DNA of 64,000 bases from Ferrimonas balearica (GTDB taxonomy: Bacteria > Pseudomonadota > Gammaproteobacteria > Enterobacterales > Shewanellaceae), in assembly GCF_019802085.1 (NCBI RefSeq), contig NZ_JAHVHV010000003.1:1-64000 (forward strand). Reading direction: 5' to 3'. The notes beneath the pieces were generated by a model. That model made no database searches. It saw only the letters and a program-made list of their open reading frames with translations, and was not told the DNA's origin. The translations under genes were made by a program, and so were the position numbers. Below, piece after piece: positions 37,016 to 46,431 of the stretch; position 1 is the stretch's first letter, and each line of letters starts with the position of its first letter.

Positions 37016-39907
37016 ATGTCCTTTGCTCTGGGCCAACGCTGGATCAGCGACACCGAATCGGATCTGGGCCTGGGCACCGTCGTGGCCATCGAAGGCCGCA
37101 TGGTGACCCTGCTGTTTCCCGCCACCGGCGAAAACCGCCTGTTTGCCATCCAGGATGCCCCCCTTACCCGGGTGATCTTCAACCAGGGTGACGAGATCAC
37201 CAGCCACGAGGGCTGGACCCTGGTGGTCTCGGAGCTGAGCGAGAAAAACGGCCTGGTGACCTACCACGGCACCCGCAGCGACACCGACGCCCCCGAGAGC
37301 CTGCGGGAGACCCTGCTGGACCACCAGATCCGCTTCAACAAGCCCCAGGATCGCCTCTTTGCCGGCCAGCTGGACCGGATGGAGCACTACGTTACCCGCT
37401 TCCTCTGCCAGGGCCAGCGCCACGCCATGCAGCAAAACCCCCTGCGCGCCCTGCAGGGGCCCCGGGCCGGGCTCATTCCCCACCAGCTGCACATCGCCAA
37501 CGAGGTGGGCCAGCGTCACGCCCCGCGGGTGCTGCTGGCGGACGAGGTGGGCCTGGGCAAAACCATCGAGGCGGGGCACATCCTGCACCAGCAGCTGCTC
37601 TCCGGCCGCGCCGAGCGGGTGCTGATTCTGGTGCCCGAGTCCTTGCAACACCAGTGGCTGGTGGAGATGCTGCGCCGCTTCAACCTGCGCTTCGCCCTGT
37701 TCGACGAAGAGCGCTGCATCGAGGCCCTGGCGGACAGCGACAACCCCTTCGAGACCGAGCAACTGGTGATCTGCTCCTTGGATCTGCTGCGCAAGAAGAA
37801 GCGCTTCGAGCAGGCCCTGGACGCCCCCTGGGACCTGCTGGTGGTGGACGAAGCCCACCACCTGGAGTGGCACGAGGAAACCCCCAGCCGTCCCTACCAG
37901 GTGGTGGAGGCCCTGGCCCAGGCGATCCCCGGGGTGCTGCTGCTGACCGCCACCCCGGATCAGCTGGGCCACCAGAGCCACTTCGCCCGGCTGCGCCTGC
38001 TGGACCCGGACCGCTTCTACGACTACGACGCCTTCTTGAAAGAGGAGAGCGAGTACCAGGGGGTGGCCGCCGCGGCCGAGGCCCTGCTGGCCGAGCGGCC
38101 GCTGACCGACGCCGAGTCCGCCGCCCTCATCGCCCTGCTGCCGGAACAGGCCCTCCAGGCCACCCTGGCGGCCATCCAGTCCGGCGACGGCGCGGCACGG
38201 GAGTCCCTGCTGCGCCAACTGCTGGATCGCCACGGCACCGGCCGGGTGCTGTTCCGCAACACCCGCTCCGGGGTCAGCGGTTTCACCCAGCGTCACCTCA
38301 ATCCCCATCCGGTGGCCCAGCCGGAGCAGTACGCCACCGCCGTGCGGGTGGCCAAGATGCTGGGCAACGGCGGCAGTCAGGAGCACAAGGTGCTCAACAA
38401 CCTCTACCCGGAGAAGCTCTACCAGGAGTTCGAGGGCGAGGGTGGCAGCGCCAGCTGGTGGCAGTTCGACCCCCGGGTCAACTGGATGCTGGAGTTCCTC
38501 AAGACCAACCGCTCCAAGAAGGTGCTGGTGATCGCTGCCAAGGCCTCCACCGCGCTGCAGCTGGAGGAGGCGCTGCGCACCCGTGAAGGGATCCTGGCCG
38601 GAGTGTTCCACGAAGGGATGTCCATCCTGGAGCGGGACAAGGCGGCGGCCTTCTTTGCCCAGCAGGAGGGCGGGGCCCAGGTGCTGATCTGCTCCGAAAT
38701 CGGCTCCGAGGGGCGCAACTTCCAGTTTGCCCACCACCTGATCATGTTCGATCTGCCCCAGAACCCGGACCTGCTGGAGCAGCGCATCGGCCGCCTCGAC
38801 CGCATCGGTCAGAACCAGGATGTGCAGATCCACGTGCCCTACATCGAGGGCAGCGCCCAGCAGCAGCTGATGGACTGGTACCACCAGGGCCTCAACGCCT
38901 TCGAGCAGACTTGTCCCGGGGGCCACCTGATCCACGGCGAGTTCGGCGACGCGCTGCTGGCGGTGCTCTCCGGTGAAGAGAGTGACCTCTCGGGGCTGAT
39001 CGCCCGCACCGCCGAGCGGGCCGCGGAGCATAAGGCGGCCATGGAAGCGGGCCGCGACCGACTGCTGGAGATCCACTCCCACGGCGGCAAGCAGGCCGAC
39101 CAGCTGGTGGCCCAGCTGACCCAGGCGGACGACGACACCGACTTCATCAGCTTTATGCTCAAACTGTGGGACGTCATCGGCGTTCAGCAGGACGACCGCG
39201 GGGAGAACGCCGTGGTGCTGGCCCCCAGCGAGCACATGCTCTACCCCAGCTACCCCGGCTTGCCGGAGGATGGCCTGTCGGTCACCTTCGACCGCGACAC
39301 CGCCCTCTCCCGGGACGACTTCCAATTCATCACCCCGGCCCACCCCCTGGTGAGCAGCGGCATCGACATGCTGACCAGCTCGGAAACCGGCTGCGCCGCG
39401 GTGTCGTTGATGAAGAACAAGGCCCTGCCCGCCGGCACCCTGTTCCTGGAGCTCATCTACCTCGTGGAGGCCGTCGCCCCGGCGGAGGTGCAACTGGGTC
39501 GCTTCCTGCCCCCCACCCCCATCCGCCTGCTGATGGACAAAAGCGGCAAGGACCTGGGACAGAACGTGGACTTCGACACCTTCAACCGCCAGCTGGTGCC
39601 GGTGAACCGTCACACCGGCTCCAAACTGGTCACCGCCTCCCAGGCGGTACTGCACCCGCTGATCGCCCAGGCCGAGCAGCAGGTCAGTGCCCACCTGGCG
39701 CAGTTGGTGGCCCAGGCCGAGCAGCGGATGCGCGACCAGCTTGGTGGCGAGCTGGCCCGTCTGCAGGCCCTTAAGTCGGTCAACCCCAATATCCGCGACA
39801 GCGAGCTGGACGCCATCAGCGAGCAGATGAACCTGGTGACCGCCCACCTGGGCCGGGCCCAGGTGCAGCTTGATGCGGTGCGGCTGATTGTGGTGACCCC
39901 ACAGTAA
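37016..39907 (+). CDS. rapA: RNA polymerase-associated ATPase RapA
   Basis: 963 residues, the usual RapA length (968 in E. coli). An N-terminal Tudor-like pair ([18 protein letters not shown] onward) precedes a Swi2/Snf2 helicase with Walker A in [13 protein letters not shown] (about 177-189), [10 protein letters not shown] and LLLTATP, then motif [18 protein letters not shown] and [11 protein letters not shown]. RapA recycles RNA polymerase stalled after transcription. The start ATG follows CAGGAG. Single gene between two terminator-bounded neighbours. Confidence 0.97.
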   Translation: MSFALGQRWISDTESDLGLGTVVAIEGRMVTLLFPATGENRLFAIQDAPLTRVIFNQGDEITSHEGWTLVVSELSEKNGLVTYHGTRSDTDAPESLRETLLDHQIRFNKPQDRLFAGQLDRMEHYVTRFLCQGQRHAMQQNPLRALQGPRAGLIPHQLHIANEVGQRHAPRVLLADEVGLGKTIEAGHILHQQLLSGRAERVLILVPESLQHQWLVEMLRRFNLRFALFDEERCIEALADSDNPFETEQLVICSLDLLRKKKRFEQALDAPWDLLVVDEAHHLEWHEETPSRPYQVVEALAQAIPGVLLLTATPDQLGHQSHFARLRLLDPDRFYDYDAFLKEESEYQGVAAAAEALLAERPLTDAESAALIALLPEQALQATLAAIQSGDGAARESLLRQLLDRHGTGRVLFRNTRSGVSGFTQRHLNPHPVAQPEQYATAVRVAKMLGNGGSQEHKVLNNLYPEKLYQEFEGEGGSASWWQFDPRVNWMLEFLKTNRSKKVLVIAAKASTALQLEEALRTREGILAGVFHEGMSILERDKAAAFFAQQEGGAQVLICSEIGSEGRNFQFAHHLIMFDLPQNPDLLEQRIGRLDRIGQNQDVQIHVPYIEGSAQQQLMDWYHQGLNAFEQTCPGGHLIHGEFGDALLAVLSGEESDLSGLIARTAERAAEHKAAMEAGRDRLLEIHSHGGKQADQLVAQLTQADDDTDFISFMLKLWDVIGVQQDDRGENAVVLAPSEHMLYPSYPGLPEDGLSVTFDRDTALSRDDFQFITPAHPLVSSGIDMLTSSETGCAAVSLMKNKALPAGTLFLELIYLVEAVAPAEVQLGRFLPPTPIRLLMDKSGKDLGQNVDFDTFNRQLVPVNRHTGSKLVTASQAVLHPLIAQAEQQVSAHLAQLVAQAEQRMRDQLGGELARLQALKSVNPNIRDSELDAISEQMNLVTAHLGRAQVQLDAVRLIVVTPQ

Positions 39908-39921
39908 CCCCGCCCCGAACG

Positions 39922-39950
39922 ACAACGCCCGGCCAATGGCCGGGCGTTGT
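39922..39950 (+). terminator. Terminator after rapA
   Basis: A 13-bp perfect stem (ACAACGCCCGGCC) with an AAT loop is followed by GTTTAG. It lies between the rapA stop and the end of the convergent barrel gene. Confidence 0.7.
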
Positions 39951-39952
39951 GT

Positions 39953-40732
39953 TTAGAAGCGGGCCTGGAACCCCAGGTTGATGGCCACCCCACTGGCGCC
40001 GGAGTCGAGGAATCGAGACAGATCCGCGGTCAGCGCGAAGTGGTCGGCAAACTGCCACCAGTAGCCGGTGCTCAGCACCCAGGTGTCATCGCTGTCCCCC
40101 CCATCGTCGAAATAGAGGTAATCCGCCCCCAGGTACCAGGACTGGGTCAGGTACCAGGCGGCCGCCAGGGTCAGGTTATCGTTGTCCCGGCCGACCCCGT
40201 CGTACTCGGTGTGGGCCCAGCCGGCGTTGACCGCGATGCCCGCGGTGCTGGCCAGGTCAAAGTAGCCCAGGTAATCGATGCTGTAGGTGGAGGAATCGAA
40301 CCCCCACTCCCGATCCAGGGTCGCGTAGCGGGCGGTCACCCGCTGCCCGGGCTGAAAATCGTAGCCCAGGGCCAAAGAAAGGCTGTCGGTGGTCGAACCG
40401 AACACCTCTAAGCGGCCGTAGTCGGCGCCGGCGAGCCAGCCCCCCTCACTGTGGAAGGTGCCGCCCACGCCGTACAGATCCACGTTGCTGTCGAAGCCGT
40501 AGCTCACCCGCAGTGTGGATTGCGGCGACAGGAAGGTGTTCAACCGATAAGGGGCATCGCCCACCTGAACCGGGGCGAAGTAGTAGGCGTAGCGACTCTG
40601 CACCAGCCCATCGCCAAAATCGTCGCTGCTGGTGCCCAGGGCCACCGAGGCCTGGTGTTGAAAGTCGGCCTGGGCCGCGGCGGCCGGCAGCAGTAACAGC
40701 GCCGTCCATAACCGCAAAGCATTCCGTTGCAT
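39953..40732 (-). CDS. Putative porin, outer membrane beta-barrel
   Basis: 259 residues. Signal peptide (MQRNALRLWTALLLLPAAAAQA, cleaved near residue 22), then repeated amphipathic strands (LRVSYGFDSNVDLYGVGG, LSLALGYDF, LTLAAAWYLTQSWYLGADY) and a C-terminal ARF, typical for a 12- to 14-strand barrel ending in Phe. Acidic loops (YFDDGGDSDD) could bind cations. It resembles the broad group annotated as putative porins. Function unknown. Confidence 0.75.
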   Translation of the reverse strand: MQRNALRLWTALLLLPAAAAQADFQHQASVALGTSSDDFGDGLVQSRYAYYFAPVQVGDAPYRLNTFLSPQSTLRVSYGFDSNVDLYGVGGTFHSEGGWLAGADYGRLEVFGSTTDSLSLALGYDFQPGQRVTARYATLDREWGFDSSTYSIDYLGYFDLASTAGIAVNAGWAHTEYDGVGRDNDNLTLAAAWYLTQSWYLGADYLYFDDGGDSDDTWVLSTGYWWQFADHFALTADLSRFLDSGASGVAINLGFQARF

Positions 40733-40888
40733 TGAGTTATCTCCTTGTTTAAAAGGCCGAAATTATTCCCCAGCCTGCACCTGAATGCAAAACGCTCCCG
40801 TCGAAACTGCCGACACCCCCGTGACGATTGTTCTGATGCGCGTCATCCGCCACAATGAGGCCACCTTGCGTTTTCACGGCCCATCTTT

Positions 40889-41494
40889 GTGATTCGGTTA
40901 CTCTGTTTGCTGCTCCTGACCGCCCAGCCGCTGCTGGCCCACGCCGTTCAAAGCCAATCCTTCGCCGCCCACACCCCGGGCACCTGGGGCACCGTGGTGG
41001 TGGTGGCCCTGCCGGAGGCGGGGGTGGACGCCGGTCCTCGGGATCGTGCCCTGCTGCGCGGTCTGCCGGAGCACGGTTGGGACACCCTGTCCCTGGCGGC
41101 CTCCACCGAGGCGCTGCCGGAGGCCCTGGCGGCGGTCAGTGGCCGACAGGTGTGGCTGGTTCAGGGCGGCCACGCCGGCCCCCTGCTGACGACCTTGAAC
41201 GAGCAGCGTCTGACCCTGCCGAAGGCCCTGGTGTTGATCGGCCCCTATCACCCGGACGCCGACGCCAATGCCGCGCTGCCGGAGCAGCTGGCGCGTCTGG
41301 GGATCCCGGTGCTGGACATCCACAGCCGCAGTGATCACCCCCAGGCCCGGCTTACCCGGGATCGACGTCAGCAGGCCAACCAGAGGGCCAACAACCCCGG
41401 CTACCGGGCCCACGCCTGGACCCTGACTCCGGACCAGGATCCCCAGGCCCTGGTGCAGCTGGTGCGCGGCTGGCTGGTCAGCCTCAAGCGCTGA
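40889..41494 (+). CDS. DUF3530 family exported protein
   Basis: 201 residues with a signal peptide (MIRLLCLLLLTAQPLLAHA). The pattern GTVVVVALPEAG, WLVQGGHAGPLL and ALVLIGPYHPD, followed by IPVLDIHSRSDH, looks like an alpha/beta hydrolase core and agrees with the DUF3530 family; the QGGHAG sequence replaces a normal GxSxG nucleophile elbow, so activity is doubtful. The GTG start has no clear ribosome site. Confidence 0.7.
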   Translation: MIRLLCLLLLTAQPLLAHAVQSQSFAAHTPGTWGTVVVVALPEAGVDAGPRDRALLRGLPEHGWDTLSLAASTEALPEALAAVSGRQVWLVQGGHAGPLLTTLNEQRLTLPKALVLIGPYHPDADANAALPEQLARLGIPVLDIHSRSDHPQARLTRDRRQQANQRANNPGYRAHAWTLTPDQDPQALVQLVRGWLVSLKR

Positions 41495-41707
41495 ATCCCC
41501 TTCGCCGCCCGGCGCACAGCCTGCGGCCGGGCCGTGACACAGCCCCACCACCCTGCCAGAAGGTGCCAACTTAACAAGGAGATGGCTCACGGTTTTATCA
41601 TCGAAAGCCACGATGGACGCCATCTTCTCAATCTGATTTTCCTCGGGCTTATCCCTACTTACCCTGTGGGCATTCCAATTTGCCTGACACCTTTTAGGGA
41701 GACCCCC

Positions 41708-42691
41708 ATGCGCAAGACTCTGATCGCCACCGCCCTGTTGGCGGGCACCGCCCACGCCGCCGAACCCATCCAGGTCATCGAGCCGGCCGTCATCGACAAC
41801 CCGGAGATGGTGGAGCTGGGCAAGAAGCTGTTCTTCGAACCGCGCCTGTCCAAGTCCGGCTTCCTCTCCTGCAACAGCTGCCACAACCTGAGCCTGGGCG
41901 GCGTCGACATCCTGCCCACCTCCATCGGCCACAACTGGCAGGAGGGGCCCATCAACGCCCCCACGGTACTGAACGCCAAGTACATGCTGGCCCAGTTCTG
42001 GGATGGCCGTGCCGCCACCTTGCAGGAGCAGGCCGCCGGTCCCATCGCCAACCCCAAGGAGATGGCGCTGGAGCATGAGATCGCCCTGGACGTGTTGCGC
42101 TCCATCCCGGGCTACCAGGTGGAGTTTGCCGAGGTGTTTGGGGATAAGGGGATCACCCTGGACACCGTCACCGAGGCGATCGCCACCTTCGAGGAGACCC
42201 TGGTGACCCCCAACAGCCGCTTCGACCAGTACCTCAACGGCGACAAGCACGCCCTGACCGACAACGAGAAGACCGGTTACCAGCTGTTCAAGGACAAGGG
42301 CTGCGCCGCCTGCCACAACGGTCCGGCCGTGGGGGGCACCATGTACCAGAAGATGGGTTTGATGCAGCCGTTCGTCACCGACAACCCGGCCCAGGGCCGC
42401 ATCGAGGTGACCGGCAAGGAGCAGGATCGCATGGTGTTCAAGGTACCGACCCTGCGCAACATCGAGCTGACCTACCCCTACTTCCACGACGGCTCCACCT
42501 ACGACCTCAAGGAGGCGGTGATCATCATGCAGCGGGTGCAGCTGGGCCAGGAGCTGAGCGACACCGAGGCGGAGCAGATCACCGACTTCCTCAAGACCCT
42601 GACCGGGGAGCAGCCGCAGATCACCCTGCCGATCCTGCCGCCCTCCGCCCCGGGCACGCCGAAGCCGCGCCCCTTCACATCCGGCAACTGA
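41708..42691 (+). CDS. Diheme cytochrome c peroxidase
   Basis: 327 residues. Signal peptide (MRKTLIATALLAGTAHA), then two heme c motifs: CNSCH (55-59) and CAACH (199-203), in the order and distance of the bacterial CCP/MauG family, plus the catalytic histidine region ILPTSIGHNW and the second-domain MYQKMGLMQP. It reduces hydrogen peroxide in the periplasm with electrons from cytochrome c. The open frame extends upstream to 41534, but the AGGGAG site and signal peptide fix the start at 41708. Ends at a strong terminator. Confidence 0.92.
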   Translation: MRKTLIATALLAGTAHAAEPIQVIEPAVIDNPEMVELGKKLFFEPRLSKSGFLSCNSCHNLSLGGVDILPTSIGHNWQEGPINAPTVLNAKYMLAQFWDGRAATLQEQAAGPIANPKEMALEHEIALDVLRSIPGYQVEFAEVFGDKGITLDTVTEAIATFEETLVTPNSRFDQYLNGDKHALTDNEKTGYQLFKDKGCAACHNGPAVGGTMYQKMGLMQPFVTDNPAQGRIEVTGKEQDRMVFKVPTLRNIELTYPYFHDGSTYDLKEAVIIMQRVQLGQELSDTEAEQITDFLKTLTGEQPQITLPILPPSAPGTPKPRPFTSGN

Positions 42692-42698
42692 TAAAAAA

Positions 42699-42726
42699 GC
42701 GCCCCGCGATTGCGGGGCTTTTTTTT
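42699..42726. terminator. Bidirectional terminator after the cytochrome c peroxidase gene
   Basis: GCCCCGC and GCGGGGC around a 4-base loop, with T8 on the right and A6 on the left, so it can end both this gene and the minus-strand gene at 42725. Confidence 0.85.
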
Positions 42727-43366
42727 AGGGCTCGTCCGGCAGGTGGAGGTAGCGCCTCAGGTTCTGCCACTGGTCGTCCTGCAGATCCTTGGGTGAGGCG
42801 GCCCCGTACAGGTAGGCCTGCTCGCCGTGGCCCGGCAGCAGCTCCAGGTACAGCGTCTGGGACTGGCCGGTGACAAAAGGCTCAATCCATTGCAGCTCTC
42901 CCAGGTAGCCCCCCACCACCGGGGTCAGGGTCAGGGTGACCGCCTCGGCGGGACAGTCGAACTCGTTGCCCTCGGCCACGGTCTGGCAGAGGCCGCGGTA
43001 GTAGTGCAGCAACAGACGCTCGATGCTGGCTTTGTCCAGCACCCGGTCCTGCTCCAGGGCGAAGGCAAAGAGGTAGCTGAAGAAGTCGCTGGCCTGGGGG
43101 TCGTACATGCCGGGGGAGAAACGCAGCTCCTCCACCCCGGTAAAAGGCAGCTCCGGGGCAAACTCCGGCGGCAGGGCGATGCGCTCCCCCCGCCAGTTGG
43201 CCGGGCCCGGCAGCAGGGTCATCGCTTCGTTGCTTGGCGCCGGTGGGTCTACCGGCTCGGGCACCGACTCGGCCCGCTTCACCGTGGGTTCCTCTTGCGC
43301 CCACACCGGCATCGCGCCGATCGCCAGGATCCCTGCCAGCAGCAGGGCCACACACCCAGTATTCAT
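42725..43366 (-). CDS. Hypothetical periplasmic protein
   Basis: 213 residues. Signal peptide (MNTGCVALLLAGILAIGAMPVWAQ, cleavage near 23), then a charged/proline segment and a compact domain with two cysteines (GLCQTVAEGNEFDCPAEA) likely forming a disulfide. The stop codon lies inside the terminator arm shared with the peroxidase gene. No family recognised. Confidence 0.6.
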   Translation of the reverse strand: MNTGCVALLLAGILAIGAMPVWAQEEPTVKRAESVPEPVDPPAPSNEAMTLLPGPANWRGERIALPPEFAPELPFTGVEELRFSPGMYDPQASDFFSYLFAFALEQDRVLDKASIERLLLHYYRGLCQTVAEGNEFDCPAEAVTLTLTPVVGGYLGELQWIEPFVTGQSQTLYLELLPGHGEQAYLYGAASPKDLQDDQWQNLRRYLHLPDEP

Positions 43367-43484
43367 AATTTGTCCCTAATCAATGCCACATCACTGATAT
43401 GCTTGATAAATGACCAAAAAGCAAGCTTTGCCCCCCGGCACGGGGGGCAAGCGGCCAATGCGGGATCATTTGTTGCCCCCGGGG

Positions 43485-43513
43485 TTGCCTCCCCCGGGCT
43501 AAGCGCCTAAAAT
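43485..43513 (+). promoter_or_regulatory. Promoter of mgtE
   Basis: TTGCCT (43485-43490), a 17-base spacer and TAAAAT (43508-43513) form a good sigma-70 promoter. Transcription should begin near 43520, giving a leader of about 157 bases. Confidence 0.6.
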
Positions 43514-43519
43514 CGCCGC

Positions 43520-43676
43520 GCGAAACCCATAGAGTGAAACCAGTATGGACCCCATTCCCAGTCCCAGGTGGGACAATAAGACGAACTTGAATCAACAACT
43601 TACCTAGGTCTGCGGAGTCCACGCCTGATAGGGATCTCATCCCTGCCACTCCGCCGCCGGGTACCGGAGGTGGAGT
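43520..43676 (+). ncRNA. Structured mgtE leader with competing helices (candidate riboswitch or attenuator)
   Basis: The leader holds a GTCCCAGGTGGGAC hairpin (43561-43574), and GCGGAGT (43612-43618) that pairs perfectly with ACTCCGC (43648-43654), enclosing a small hairpin GGGAT-CTC-ATCCC (43631-43643). The same ACTCCGCC (43648-43655) can instead pair, with one G-U, with GGTGGAGT (43669-43676), which overlaps the GGAGG ribosome site and touches the ATG. The two folds exclude each other, a layout expected for control of translation. It does not resemble the M-box as I know it. Ligand, probably magnesium if any, is inferred. Confidence 0.5.
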
Positions 43677-45026
43677 ATGCAAAAAGAGCTTCTTTTTGCC
43701 ACCCTAAGCGAAGCACTCGCTGCTCACGACAAGCGCGCCGTCCGGGCGCAGCTCGAGCAGATGCACGTCGCCGATTTTGCCGAAGCGGTCGGCAGCTTCA
43801 ACGCCGAACTGGCGGCCAAGCTGCTGGACCTGCTGTCCCTGCCCGATCACGCCGATGTGTTCGGCTACCTGGATCCCCAGCTGCAGGCGGACATCGCCTG
43901 TCGCATGCCCCGCAACGAGCTGGCGGCCCTGTTTTCCCAGATGGAGTCCGACGAACGGGCTGACCTCTATAACCGGCTGAGCGAAGAGCAGCAGCTGGCG
44001 CTGTTGCCGGGCCTGGCCCAGGCGGAGCGGGAGGACGTACGCCGGCTGGCCAGCTACCCGGAGAAGACCGCCGGGGCGATGATGAGCTCCGATTACGCCA
44101 CCCTGCGCAGTCACTGGACGGTGCGCAAGGCGTTGCAGCGGCTGCGTCTGGAGGCCCCGGACAAGGAAACCATCTACCAGACCTACGTCATCGACGGTGA
44201 CCGTCACCTGGTGGGCACCATCTCCCTGCGGGAGCTGATCCTCTCTAACCCCGAGGCGCTGATCGCCGACATCATGCTCACCGAAGTGGTGGCGGTGAAG
44301 GTGGACGAGGACCAGGAGGACGTCTCCGAGAAGATCCGCCACTACGACCTGCTGGCTCTGCCGGTGCTGGACGGCTCCGACCGCCTGGTGGGGATCGTGA
44401 CCTACGATGACGCCATGGATGCCGTGGTGGAGGAAGCCACCGAGGATGCCCAGAAGATCGCGTCGGTAGCGGCCCTCGAAGCGCCCATGAACCAGGTCTC
44501 CTCCTGGGAGCTCTACCGCAAGCGGATCGGCTGGCTGGTGCTCTTGGTGTTCGGTGCCCTGCTCTCCGGTGCCGGCATCGCCTACTACGAGGAGATCATC
44601 GAGTCCAACGTGGCCCTGGTGTTCTTCCTGCCCCTGCTGGTGGGCAGTGGCGGTAACGCCGGCTCCCAGTCCGCGGCCCTGATGGTGCGGGCCCTGGCCA
44701 CCGGTGAGGTGGATCTCAAGGACTGGGCCAAGGTACTGGGCCGGGAGATCTTCGTGGCCGGCGCCCTGGGTCTGACCATGGCCGCCGCGGTGTTCGGCCT
44801 GGGGATGTTCCGCGGTGGCATGGAGATCGCCGTGGTGGTGGCCGCCGCCATGGTCTGCGTGGTGCTGGCCGGCTCCCTGATTGGCCTCAGCCTGCCCTTT
44901 ATCCTCTCCCGGGTGAACATGGATCCGGCCACCGCCTCCGGCCCCCTGGTGACCACCATCGTCGACGCCACCGGGGTGCTGATCTACCTGGGCTTCGCCA
45001 GCCTGATCCTCGACCTGGCGGTCTGA
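43677..45026 (+). CDS. mgtE: Magnesium transporter MgtE
   Basis: 449 residues with the complete MgtE layout: N-terminal superhelical domain (about 1-130), tandem CBS domains (about 135-255), a plug helix, and five membrane helices from about 275 to the end containing the pore segment (VGSGGNAGSQSAALMVRALATGEV). The N and CBS domains sense intracellular magnesium and gate the pore. GGAGG is six bases from the ATG and can be masked by the leader. Single gene. Confidence 0.95.
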   Translation: MQKELLFATLSEALAAHDKRAVRAQLEQMHVADFAEAVGSFNAELAAKLLDLLSLPDHADVFGYLDPQLQADIACRMPRNELAALFSQMESDERADLYNRLSEEQQLALLPGLAQAEREDVRRLASYPEKTAGAMMSSDYATLRSHWTVRKALQRLRLEAPDKETIYQTYVIDGDRHLVGTISLRELILSNPEALIADIMLTEVVAVKVDEDQEDVSEKIRHYDLLALPVLDGSDRLVGIVTYDDAMDAVVEEATEDAQKIASVAALEAPMNQVSSWELYRKRIGWLVLLVFGALLSGAGIAYYEEIIESNVALVFFLPLLVGSGGNAGSQSAALMVRALATGEVDLKDWAKVLGREIFVAGALGLTMAAAVFGLGMFRGGMEIAVVVAAAMVCVVLAGSLIGLSLPFILSRVNMDPATASGPLVTTIVDATGVLIYLGFASLILDLAV

Positions 45027-45139
45027 CCCGCTTCCGGGGCCGTGCAGCGCGGCCCCGGATGAACCCCCTTCGCTCCGCCTCCTTCACCCTTTGGGCCTGC
45101 AGCTTTATGCTGGAGGCCCTATCGAGCAAGGAGCGCACG

Positions 45140-45511
45140 ATGAAAGCTCTCACCCCCGTTCTCGGCCTGCTGCTGTGGGCCAGCGGCCTGAACGCCCTGG
45201 CCAACGACGCCCTCCCCTGTGCCCAGTTCGAGGGCCCGGTGGCCGCCTCGGCCGCCGAGGGCCTCGATGCGATATCCGAGGCGCCGTTCGACTCGGCCCA
45301 GCCTTTCCAGCTCCATTATCGGCAGCGCCGCTGTGCCCCTCCGACGGACAGCCCGAAGCTGGGGCCCTGGCCTCCCCAACAGGGAGACACACGGGTGATC
45401 CACCAAAGCCAGCCCCAGTGGCGGCTGCGCATCGCCCAGGTGCACACCGGCCAGGGCTGGTTCACCACCGAGGTGGACAAGTTCTACACCGGCCCCAGCC
45501 CGCTGGAGTAG
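45140..45511 (+). CDS. Small exported hypothetical protein
   Basis: 123 residues. Signal peptide (MKALTPVLGLLLWASGLNALA, cleavage near 21); the mature part has two cysteines (C27 and C65) and no recognisable motif. The ATG at 45140 follows AAGGAG; the open frame upstream is not used. It converges on the small lipoprotein gene. Unknown function. Confidence 0.55.
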   Translation: MKALTPVLGLLLWASGLNALANDALPCAQFEGPVAASAAEGLDAISEAPFDSAQPFQLHYRQRRCAPPTDSPKLGPWPPQQGDTRVIHQSQPQWRLRIAQVHTGQGWFTTEVDKFYTGPSPLE

Positions 45512-45517
45512 CCCCGC

Positions 45518-45760
45518 TCAGGGGCCCTGGCGTTCGCGCCGCTCATGAGTCTGCTCGGCTTCGCAGGCCCGGGCACCATCCTCCCAGCCGAGCCGGTAAT
45601 CCGGCGTGCCCCGGGTGGGCACCGCCTCCGGATCGGCCACGGGGCAGCCCTCGTCATAGCCCCGGGCGTAGTCCCGGCTGTACCCCCGCGCTTCCAGGGC
45701 GGCCCAGTCGCTGCTGCAGCCCCAGAGCAGCAGCACCAGGGCCCATCGCCATTGGATCAT
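45518..45760 (-). CDS. Small hypothetical lipoprotein
   Basis: 80 residues. The N-terminus MIQWRWALVLLLWGC is a lipoprotein signal with Cys15. The mature protein has a tyrosine/glycine repeat-like part (GYSRDYARGYDEGC and YRLGWEDGARAC) and three cysteines in all. GGGAGAGGTGAC stands before the ATG. The longer frame to 45802 is rejected. No family recognised. Confidence 0.55.
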   Translation of the reverse strand: MIQWRWALVLLLWGCSSDWAALEARGYSRDYARGYDEGCPVADPEAVPTRGTPDYRLGWEDGARACEAEQTHERRERQGP

Positions 45761-45803
45761 GTCACCTCTCCCGCCGACGTTTTGTTGAGTGTAGGCAAAC
45801 AAA

Positions 45804-45831
45804 AAGGGCCGCCCTTGGGCGACCCTTTTTC
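45804..45831 (-). terminator. Terminator after the first glycine-zipper lipoprotein gene
   Basis: AAGGGCCGCCC and GGGCGACCCTT pair with one mismatch; TTTTTG follows on the minus strand. It lies 20 bases beyond the stop codon at 45851. Confidence 0.75.
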
Positions 45832-45850
45832 TCCGGCGGGATGACGCGGC

Positions 45851-46240
45851 TCAGCGCTCCAGATCGTACACCACGTAGCCCCGCTCGCTAAGGCAGCGGC
45901 GCAGCACCAGCGCCTGGGTGCGGGTGGCTTCCCCGGCACCGGCACTGGCGCCCATGGCGGCGCCCCCGATCCCGCCGGCCACAGCGCCAATCAGCGCGCC
46001 ACTGGCGCCGTCTTCGATGGCCCCGACCACGGCGCCCCCGGCAGCGCCGGCGGCCCCGGCATTGGTGGCCCCCACCCGGGCGGCCTCGCCCTTGTCCACC
46101 GACTCGGCATAGCGTTCACAGGCGGCGTAGTCCTGCTCGTACTGGACCGGATCCACCCCGTCGAGATCGACCACGGGTTTCTGGTTGTAGGCGCAGCCCG
46201 TGCTGAGCAGGGCCAGGGACATCAGGATGGGAAGGCGCAT
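45851..46240 (-). CDS. Glycine-zipper lipoprotein (paralogue 1)
   Basis: 129 residues. A lipobox STGC (Cys16) is followed by AYNQKPVVDLDGVDPVQYEQD, the segment YAESVDKGEAARVG, then a glycine/alanine-rich glycine zipper (about 65-100) and a C-terminal QALVLRRCLSERGY. Together with the next gene it forms a duplicated pair; the two share most of the N-terminal motif and the C-terminal RRCL segment. Likely anchored in the outer membrane with the glycine zipper in or on the membrane. Role unknown. Confidence 0.72.
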   Translation of the reverse strand: MRLPILMSLALLSTGCAYNQKPVVDLDGVDPVQYEQDYAACERYAESVDKGEAARVGATNAGAAGAAGGAVVGAIEDGASGALIGAVAGGIGGAAMGASAGAGEATRTQALVLRRCLSERGYVVYDLER

Positions 46241-46267
46241 CGTTCACTCCGGCAGACAAGGATAAAA

Positions 46268-46296
46268 AACGCCGACACCCTAACAGGCCCGGCGTT
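46268..46296 (-). terminator. Terminator after the second glycine-zipper lipoprotein gene
   Basis: AACGCCG and CGGCGTT pair across a 15-base loop; on the minus strand TTTTTATC follows. Confidence 0.6.
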
Positions 46297-46431
46297 CATC
46301 TCGTACAGAAATCCGACGATTAGCGGCGCTTTTTACGCCATGCCCCTCAGGGATTTACCGAAGGATCACGGCTGATGCAGACGCGCTACCTGCGTTTTCA
46401 TGCTCGCCACGCATGGTGATGATGCATCCGC

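Noticed and set aside
36998-39925. 975-codon minus-strand frame opposite rapA
   Set aside because: An antisense frame kept open by high GC; RapA motifs on the plus strand are intact over the entire length.
41534-41707. N-terminal extension of the cytochrome c peroxidase frame
   Set aside because: It would place the signal peptide internally; AGGGAG precedes the ATG at 41708.
43520-43676. M-box magnesium riboswitch upstream of mgtE
   Set aside because: The conserved M-box core segments that I know are not present; the leader is instead reported as an unassigned structure.
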